A DNA stretch of 64,000 nt from CATOSP01 sp965197545 (GTDB lineage: Bacteria > Chloroflexota > Dehalococcoidia > Lucifugimonadales > UBA3495): NCBI GenBank assembly GCA_965197545.1, contig CBDANJ010000007.1, positions 1,116,001 through 1,180,000 on the forward strand. Direction: 5' to 3'. Below, in pieces: positions 58,816 through 64,000 of the stretch. The notes below the pieces were generated by a model. The model worked only from the letters and a program-made list of their open reading frames with translations, ran no database searches and had not been told where the DNA came from. A program made the translations under genes and the position numbers. The first letter of the stretch is position 1. Each line of letters opens with the position of its first letter.

Positions 58816-59069
58816 CTGAGAGTCCCTTCAACGAACACGGAAATATCCCGTGAATATACTGGAATCATAAACCATTCGAGTGAGTTGTGGAACGAGGCCG
58901 TGGGGCGTCCACGTCACCACTCCGACAAACTGGCGGTGTGATAGGATAATCTACAGGCGATTCTCCATACCTCGAAGCGCCCGTGGCGTCCGCCGGCTGC
59001 TGACGCGATTCATCGCCGAAGTGAACGATAGGAAGGCGGTGGCGTCGGAAGATTTCGGAGAGTTAATGA

Positions 59070-59300
59070 ATGCCAAGGCGTTATCGTCCGCGAGAGGTCA
59101 TTCGGGTACTTGAACGGCTGGGTTGGGTCCGGGTCCGGCAAAGGGGGAGCCATGTTAGGCTGGCCTTGCCGGACGGGACATTCCCGGTTACCGTACCCGT
59201 TTCGGACCGCGAGGTCGATGCGGGAACCTTCCGCCGGATATTGCGTCAGGCCCATTTGACTCCGATGGAATTCCATCGTGGGGCGGAGGAGATTCTCTAA
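59070..59300 (+). CDS. hicA: HicA toxin
   Basis: 76 aa, the usual HicA size. A double-stranded-RNA-binding-like fold mRNA interferase. YRPREVIRVLERLGWVRVRQRGSHVRL includes the catalytic His in GSH. PDGTFPVTVPVSDRE and GTFRRILRQAHLTPMEF complete the family pattern. Stop and the hicB start share a base (TAATG). A promoter-like CCGACA (58922-58927) and GATAAT (58945-58950) with 17-bp spacing lie about 120 bp upstream. Confidence 0.9.
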   Translation: MPRRYRPREVIRVLERLGWVRVRQRGSHVRLALPDGTFPVTVPVSDREVDAGTFRRILRQAHLTPMEFHRGAEEIL

Positions 59301-59923
59301 TGTCCAAGCTGAAAGTGACCGTTGTCCTGTTCCATGATGATGAGGCCGGCGGCTACAGCGTAATCATACCCACAGTCCCCCAATTGGCGACGATGGGTGA
59401 GACCGTAGAACACGCCTTTGTTATGGCCAAGGAATGTCTGGAGATTAGCCTGGAGGAACCCGCCGATTGGGAATATTACAACCTGGACCACGTCTACGCC
59501 GGGCACGTGGCAGTGGGTGCTGTGGAAATCAGCGTACCATCACACCCCGAACATACCGAATCTACGGAAGACACTGCGGCGCTGCCGTTGGGTAGGGGGG
59601 ATTGCCCGATTGCCAAGAAGAAAGTGACCGTGGTCTTGCTCTTCAACGACAATTCCGGTGGCTACACTGCCATCACGCCAACCTTTCCCCACTGCGCCAC
59701 GCAAGAGGATAGCGTCGATAAAGCACTACTTTCGGTAAAGGAAACCCTGGAATTTAACCTGCAGGAACCGGACGATTGGGACCTGTTCGACTTGGACTGC
59801 GCCTACTCGGAGCATGTGGTAGTCGGCACGGTGGAAGTCGATGTGCCGTCACTCCCTGCTCCCATCCCGCCGGAAGAAGAGATGTCGACGCCTTCCACGG
59901 AGGATGCCGGCGGAGAGCTTTAA
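59300..59923 (+). CDS. hicB: Tandem-duplicated HicB antitoxin
   Basis: 207 aa, unusually long. Residues 1-85 and about 108-195 are two copies of a HicB RNase-H-like domain: KVTVVLFHDDEAGGYSVIIPT and KVTVVLLFNDNSGGYTAITPT, each followed by a helix (ECLEISLEEPADW; ETLEFNLQEPDDW) and the VxVGxVEIxVPS strand. The DNA segments resemble each other, so this is a tandem in-frame duplication. There is no C-terminal ribbon-helix-helix or HTH domain, the DNA-binding part of many HicB proteins. The product is therefore a double antitoxin without obvious autorepression. Confidence 0.82.
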   Translation: MSKLKVTVVLFHDDEAGGYSVIIPTVPQLATMGETVEHAFVMAKECLEISLEEPADWEYYNLDHVYAGHVAVGAVEISVPSHPEHTESTEDTAALPLGRGDCPIAKKKVTVVLLFNDNSGGYTAITPTFPHCATQEDSVDKALLSVKETLEFNLQEPDDWDLFDLDCAYSEHVVVGTVEVDVPSLPAPIPPEEEMSTPSTEDAGGEL

Positions 59924-60022
59924 CCCGCCACAGTCAGTTCAATCCTGGCGCAAGCGGGGTTGACACAGGAAGAGTTCGGCAGTGTGGCGGATGAAACTCT
60001 CTGACTGTCCGGATATATGACG

Positions 60023-60382
60023 TTACCGGCCCTCGGCCGTCAAGTCTTCCAGGAGGCGCTTGATTGAGTCGACAAGCGGCGGCAACTCTTCCTGCGCCGC
60101 GTGCCAGACGATTGTGTAATCGATTCTGTTAAGTCCGTGAATCAGGATATTCCGCATATCGATCATGCGTCGCCAGTCTATTTCGGATGCTTGCTGCCGG
60201 ATGTCTTCGGAAAGCCGATTGGCAGCTTCACCGATGACGCATATTTGCCACACTATTGCGGCCCGCGTTTTCCGGTCATTCAAGAACTGATCAAAACTCA
60301 GATTCCCCATAAATTCGGGGCATTCTAGAGCCGCGACTTCGATATAGGTCAAGTTAATGGAGTCCAGGCCAGGCGTGGTCAC
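60023..60382 (-). CDS. HepT-like HEPN RNase toxin with altered RX4HXY motif
   Basis: 119 aa. Clear HepT/DUF86 outline: LSFDQFLNDRKTRAAIVWQICVIGEAANRLS, then the RNase motif RNILIH at residues 77-82, then TIVWHAAQEELPPLV. In HepT the motif is R-x4-H-x-Y and the Tyr is AMPylated by the partner to shut the toxin off (established). Here the sequence after the His is Gly-Leu, so the Tyr is missing. The GTG start overlaps the MntA-like stop (GTGA). Confidence 0.8.
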   Translation of the reverse strand: MTTPGLDSINLTYIEVAALECPEFMGNLSFDQFLNDRKTRAAIVWQICVIGEAANRLSEDIRQQASEIDWRRMIDMRNILIHGLNRIDYTIVWHAAQEELPPLVDSIKRLLEDLTAEGR

Positions 60383-60855
60383 ACCGACACTGCGCCGTCC
60401 AACAGATGAGGCTCTCTCTCTTCTATGACGGACTTAGTCACCACGCTAACTTTTACGCCCAGCAGGTCGCTTAATTCGCGGTCCATGCCAAAAAACTTGA
60501 AGCCTAGCGGACGCTGGAAGTCAACCATGAGGTCCAGCCGGCTGGCCTCGTAATCATCCCCCTTGGCGTAAGGCCCGATTACCGCCAGGCTGGTGACCCC
60601 GTACTCTGCCCGCAGGGTTGGCATCTCCGCTCTGAGGGTGTTCAGGACTTCGGCCAAGGGAGGTCTGCTCCGCAGCACCGTGCCGCTCCAACGCTCGACT
60701 GCCTCTTGAAGCTCCTCCCACTTGCGGAGCGCGCGATTCTCCGCCTTGCGGATTTCCTCCACCGCTTCTGCGCCGATGAGCGGGCCGGATTGGAGGGTAT
60801 GTATGTCCGGGGTCGGCTTACCCGTCACCCCGTGTTTGGCGTGAACCTCGTCCAC
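60379..60855 (-). CDS. MntA-like nucleotidyltransferase with degenerate active site
   Basis: 158 aa, GTG start. The C-terminal half (residues 88-158) follows MntA: LAVIGPYAKGDDYEASRLDLMVDF, then LGFKFFGMDRELSDLLGVKVSVVT. The catalytic Gly-Ser is Gly-Pro (94-95), and the first Asp of the Asp-x-Asp pair is Arg106, leaving only Asp108, so AMP transfer is probably lost. The N-terminal 60 residues are a charged helix (AEAVEEIRKAENRALRKWEELQ) not seen in standard MntA. Read upstream, the frame is open to the in-frame stop of the preceding gene. Confidence 0.7.
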   Translation of the reverse strand: MDEVHAKHGVTGKPTPDIHTLQSGPLIGAEAVEEIRKAENRALRKWEELQEAVERWSGTVLRSRPPLAEVLNTLRAEMPTLRAEYGVTSLAVIGPYAKGDDYEASRLDLMVDFQRPLGFKFFGMDRELSDLLGVKVSVVTKSVIEEREPHLLDGAVSV

Positions 60856-60927
60856 CTGCGCTAGAGCCTGCTGCCACTGGCGCAGGTAGTGGCGGACGGT
60901 TTGATAGGCTTGCTGCTTGTCCTTAAT

Positions 60928-61287
60928 TTAGCCAATCATTCCGGCGGCAAATTGGAGGAACTGCCGAAGTCCCTGCTCCGGGTTCTCTGAGATGTCGCTA
61001 TCAATAACTGTCTGCTGGGCGCCTGCGTGAAAGTGCTTGGGGAAAGAGACCACTGTTCGCCAGTGCAAATGGGGTATATTGTCGTGCCGGTAGACTGTTC
61101 CATCTATAAGGGTACGTTCCCAGTGATAGGCGAATCGTCCTGGGAACCGCCTCGACCACCAAAAATCGATATAAGAATCGTCTAGCAACACTACTCGCAG
61201 CTTGTTTCGAAAAATAACCGTAGCCGAAACAATAGCAGAAAACTCTGATTCGGCCAGGCGGGCAAGCTGTTCCAAGTCGGGCATCAA
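60928..61287 (-). CDS. DUF6516/TumE-like putative toxin
   Basis: 119 aa. The middle reads VVLLDDSYIDFWWSRRFPGRFAYHWERTL, then VYRHDNIPHLHWRTVVSFPKHFHAG, whose Y-R-x-D-N-x-P-H and P-x-H-x-H pattern matches the DUF6516 (TumE) toxin family as I remember it. The start ATG overlaps the stop of the upstream gene by 4 bases (ATGA), the usual order with an antitoxin first. Confidence 0.65.
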   Translation of the reverse strand: MMPDLEQLARLAESEFSAIVSATVIFRNKLRVVLLDDSYIDFWWSRRFPGRFAYHWERTLIDGTVYRHDNIPHLHWRTVVSFPKHFHAGAQQTVIDSDISENPEQGLRQFLQFAAGMIG

Positions 61288-61562
61288 AGCTCCTCTAGCA
61301 TAGCTTTTACCTGCTCGGCGCGGTCGGTCAGGTAGTCTACTTCCTGAAAGTCTTCCAGAATCGCTTCTTCCGAGACCTTTCCCTGTTCTATCAAACGCTC
61401 CATCTCCCAGAGGTCACTTACTCCGAACTTGGCGCAGCGGGCCTTCCGCTCTGCTTCCAACAGGCGCAACTGTTCCAGCAGGAAGGCGCGCAGGCTCTTC
61501 CGGTGCAGCTCTTCTTCGGTGATAGCGAATTCTTTGGCGATGCGGGTTGCGTCTACGGACAT
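61284..61562 (-). CDS. Putative antitoxin of the DUF6516-like pair
   Basis: 92 aa from the ATG at 61562 with GAGGGAG upstream. Entirely helical and charged: IAKEFAITEEELHRKSLRAFLLEQLRLLEAERKAR then FQEVDYLTDRAEQVKAMLEEL. No named domain, but the helical make-up, and overlap with the DUF6516-like gene, fit an antitoxin. It immediately follows the DUF2283 gene. Confidence 0.6.
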   Translation of the reverse strand: MSVDATRIAKEFAITEEELHRKSLRAFLLEQLRLLEAERKARCAKFGVSDLWEMERLIEQGKVSEEAILEDFQEVDYLTDRAEQVKAMLEEL

Positions 61563-61573
61563 GATTATCTCCC

Positions 61574-61804
61574 TCAACGCTCGCTGGCGTGTAAGACGGT
61601 GATTCCTACTACTCTTTCCCCATCGTACCGCAGGATGATGTCATCGTCGGTAATCTCGTTATCGGTTGCGGGGACCGATCTGTCGAAGTGGACGTACAGC
61701 ACGTCAGCCTTCTCGTCGTAAGAAGCCTGCAATCGCCCATTGGGAGAGTGGTTCACTGCCGGGAGCAGGCTTAGAAAATCGCTCAGGTTTTCGGTTAGGC
61801 TCAT
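61574..61804 (-). CDS. DUF2283 family protein
   Basis: 76 aa from the ATG at 61804. The DUF2283 core is ASYDEKADVLYVHFDRSVPATDNEITDDDIILRYDG, ending VVGITVLHASER. These small proteins are often the antitoxin-like partners of DUF4258 toxins; none is adjacent here, so this may be an orphan. It ends 11 bp before the antitoxin gene at 61562. Confidence 0.75.
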   Translation of the reverse strand: MSLTENLSDFLSLLPAVNHSPNGRLQASYDEKADVLYVHFDRSVPATDNEITDDDIILRYDGERVVGITVLHASER

Positions 61805-61853
61805 CAGGGCCAACCGATTGCTGTTCTTGGTCCGAGTGAAGGCGGGCTGTTTG

Positions 61854-62405
61854 TTAGGGACAAGAGTAGTGACGGCGGACGCCGCGGCCACTGGATCCTT
61901 CGAGGTTGTACTGTGTGAGGGCTAGGCGAGCAGGAGCGTCCAAATAATAAGCCTTCCGGTGCCCCGCGTATACTTTCCATCTACCAGGAGCGGCCAATTG
62001 GCTTCTCGCTCTTTCAAAGCCCGGTCCTATAACAACCCATGTTTCAGCCTCAATAGCAGTGCCGGCCCGCGTGTAACTGTTGGGAACTTCCGTGACTCCA
62101 TGATAACTGGCTGACCAGACGATGTCTCCAGTGGTTCCAGTTGCTATGTCGATCAACCGCGACTTATTTTCCTCAGAAGGTAGATTTTTCCGATCTGGTA
62201 GATTATCCCAGCCAAGTACGCAATCCTGTAGAAAAGCTCGCAGGATCGAAATTGCAGACTCTTCGGATAATAGCAACGCGGGACCGGATTCCTCGGGTTG
62301 CTGCGGGCTTGTACCAGAGTCAGATTCCGAAGTCGTGGCCGAAGGTCCGCAAGCTATCGTCGCTATCGCGACTAGGAACGTTGCAACCAGGATCATTTGT
62401 ATCAT
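61854..62405 (-). CDS. Hypothetical lipoprotein
   Basis: 183 aa. AAGGTG about 6 bases before the ATG. The N-terminus MIQMILVATFLVAIATIACG is a short signal peptide with a lipobox-like IAC at Cys19, followed by a Ser/Glu-rich disordered linker and a folded domain (ISILRAFLQDCVLGWDNLP ... GRWKVYAGHRKAYYLD). Not assigned to a family. It is 50 bp upstream of the DUF2283 gene and downstream of the MITE-altered gene, so it may be a leftover of the same transcript. Confidence 0.7.
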   Translation of the reverse strand: MIQMILVATFLVAIATIACGPSATTSESDSGTSPQQPEESGPALLLSEESAISILRAFLQDCVLGWDNLPDRKNLPSEENKSRLIDIATGTTGDIVWSASYHGVTEVPNSYTRAGTAIEAETWVVIGPGFERARSQLAAPGRWKVYAGHRKAYYLDAPARLALTQYNLEGSSGRGVRRHYSCP

Positions 62406-62457
62406 AGGTTCACCTTGCGTCCTGTGTCAGGCTGGGGAATTTAATTTTGATAACCAA

Positions 62458-62606
62458 GAGCCTGTCCCATAAGCCAGGGTCGGTTTCGGATATCGTCAAC
62501 AAGAGCCATATAGTCGCCATAACTGATTCATATCTATGCGTGTTACGCCAATTATCAAGCTCATTGTGACGCCTTACATCTCTCCCCAACTTCATGGGAC
62601 AGGCTC
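62458..62606 (-). mobile_element. 149-bp MITE, copy 2
   Basis: Inverted relative to the copy at 34855 and identical over the full 149 bp by eye. Terminal repeats GAGCCTGTCCCAT. The 4-bp target duplication is CCAA (62454-62457 and 62607-62610), so the target differs from copy 1. It inserted into the 3' end of the gene at 62592 and replaced its natural C-terminus. Joining the flanks at one CCAA copy restores a frame that ends at a TGA at 62427-62429. Confidence 0.87.
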
Positions 62607-63221
62607 CCAAGCGAGTAGTTTTTCTGCCTCTTGCATCTCTCCCAAAGCCATTACCTTAAGAATTTCTCGAAGGTTCTCCTCAATCTTGTCTGCCCAACAA
62701 TTGAGCAGCTTGGCCAAGTGCAAATCAGCGGTATGGTCGCCACTCATTGCAAGGTACTTCCCACCTGGATGCCCCAATTTCTGGGAATCCAGGTGGGAGG
62801 AAATTGCTAATCCTTCTCGATGCTGAGCTCGATTCCGATGTTTATTGATTTCCTCCACGAGGTCGGCCAAGGCTTGAACATACGTAGCGACTTCAGGCCG
62901 AGCCTCTGCGGCTTTCTTTTGGAAAGATCTCTGGGCTAGGCTTACCTGAATGCTTGGCTTCAAGCCCAATTTTAGGACCACGTTGAACCAAGAGGAGGTA
63001 GCATCAATGGCTGTTCGAGCGGCGCTGACGCCGGTGTAGGCATGGTATTCCCCAACTTCCTGACGGCTGTAGGGTTCATCTAATGCAAAAGCCGCCATTC
63101 TGACGAACCCCAATGCGCGACCAGCTCCATGCAGCTGATAGTCACTTTCGGAAAGCCCAGCGGATTTCGCACGGACAGAAAGATAAAAGCCCATCCAATC
63201 GGGAACACCAAAAGTTTTCAT
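62592..63221 (-). CDS. HEPN-like protein with C-terminus rewritten by MITE insertion
   Basis: 209 aa from the ATG at 63221 (GGAAAG upstream; an alternative TTG is at 63275). Mostly helical; AEARPEVATYVQALADLVEEINKHRNRAQHREG contains R-N-R-A-Q-H, an R-x4-H arrangement like HEPN RNases, but the family is not firmly assigned. The last five residues (WEPVP) and stop come from the MITE end. Without the insertion the frame would read WLSKLNSPA and stop at 62427, about 22 bp before the lipoprotein start, which suggests the two were once adjacent operon genes. Confidence 0.6.
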   Translation of the reverse strand: MKTFGVPDWMGFYLSVRAKSAGLSESDYQLHGAGRALGFVRMAAFALDEPYSRQEVGEYHAYTGVSAARTAIDATSSWFNVVLKLGLKPSIQVSLAQRSFQKKAAEARPEVATYVQALADLVEEINKHRNRAQHREGLAISSHLDSQKLGHPGGKYLAMSGDHTADLHLAKLLNCWADKIEENLREILKVMALGEMQEAEKLLAWEPVP

Positions 63222-63281
63222 TTCAGTCTTTCCAACTCCAGCCGAGCCATCTATCTGGACTGCAACTTGGGCCAAATATCA

Positions 63282-63313
63282 GAGGGCCGGACTCGACAGA
63301 GTCCGGCCCTCTT
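63282..63313. terminator. Strong hairpin downstream of the 16S rRNA gene
   Basis: Perfect 14-bp stem AGAGGGCCGGACTC / GAGTCCGGCCCTCT with a GACA loop. It lies between the 16S 3' end and the HEPN-like gene. On the minus strand (the direction of 16S) the following bases are GATATTTGG, a weak U run; on the plus strand TTTATG follows. The gap to the 16S (63314-63551) shows an 8-bp hairpin (ACCCCGGC, 63375-63396) but no gene or tRNA. Confidence 0.7.
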
Positions 63314-63545
63314 TATGCACCTTTAACAACTGAATAGCGGAAGGGAGCATAGGTTGTTGTTGCTTTGGTGGTAAACCCCGGCTTGGCGGCCGGGGTGGCG
63401 ATGGGCTTTCTCAGGGGACCGTTCCTTTCACCGGGGAGCATGGCTCAACCACTGGTTTCTGAAACGGAACACCCACCGTTCGACCTGGGAGTTGGGCCTA
63501 ACCTCCGCACCGGTGTGGACCAGTGCAACGGGTCAAACCGTAGCT

Positions 63546-64000
<455 letters not shown>

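Overview
The window looks like a chromosomal segment of an uncultivated Chloroflexota bacterium, most plausibly a Dehalococcoidia/SAR202-type lineage. This is inferred from gene content and layout, not from a database search. Pointers are the moderately high G+C, flavin-dependent LLM-family oxidoreductases, paired CaiB/BaiF CoA-transferases, a MmgE/PrpD protein, Uma2 nucleases, a DUF1501/DUF1800 pair, and a 16S rRNA gene not followed by a 23S gene (16S is also unlinked in Dehalococcoides).

Layout. 1-4.9 kb: catabolic run (ThDP-dependent lyase, dihydroxyphthalate-decarboxylase-like protein, LLM flavoenzyme, acyl-CoA-dehydrogenase-like flavoenzyme). 5.0-6.4 kb: P-loop kinase-like gene with an apparent -1 frameshift, followed by a NUDIX-like gene. 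6.4-18.3 kb, minus strand: secA, pyrD, rpoC and rpoB, with a consensus promoter upstream of rpoB that abuts a 390-bp inverted-repeat element. 19-24 kb: MFS transporter, hydantoinase-like amidohydrolase, a Panacea antitoxin with a nonsense-broken toxin, and an aminotransferase. 24.4-28.6 kb, minus: NHL propeller, DUF1501, small membrane protein, DUF1800. 28.8-38 kb: mixed accessory genes (DUF2332, MmgE/PrpD, two Uma2 proteins, MNT-HEPN fusion, MFS, MaoC-like protein, aminotransferase) and the first copy of a 149-bp MITE. 38.3-42.4 kb, minus: branched-chain-type 2-oxoacid dehydrogenase E1alpha, E1beta and E2, plus lipB. 42.5-43.8 kb: decayed ISAs1-type insertion sequence. 44.3-48.1 kb: dnaA, thiI and a squalene/phytoene synthase. 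48.2-54.9 kb: SDR, cupin, iron alcohol dehydrogenase, TPR, LLM, aldo/keto reductase, VOC and alpha/beta hydrolase genes. 55-58.8 kb: small membrane protein, then two CoA-transferases and an SDR on the minus strand. 59-63.2 kb: toxin-antitoxin island (HicA with a doubled HicB, HepT/MntA with altered key residues, DUF6516-like pair, DUF2283), a lipoprotein, a HEPN-like gene and the second MITE copy. 63.55-64 kb: 3' part of a 16S rRNA gene on the minus strand.

Housekeeping genes (rpoBC, secA, dnaA, thiI, lipB and its dehydrogenase) are intact and interleaved with accessory catabolism and small selfish or defence modules. The most notable observations are the two identical 149-bp MITEs with 4-bp target duplications, one of which rewrote the end of a gene whose former C-terminus can be read; the HepT/MntA pair in which both the modifying enzyme and the modified tyrosine motif look lost; the tandem-HicB antitoxin; and the kinase/NUDIX pair.
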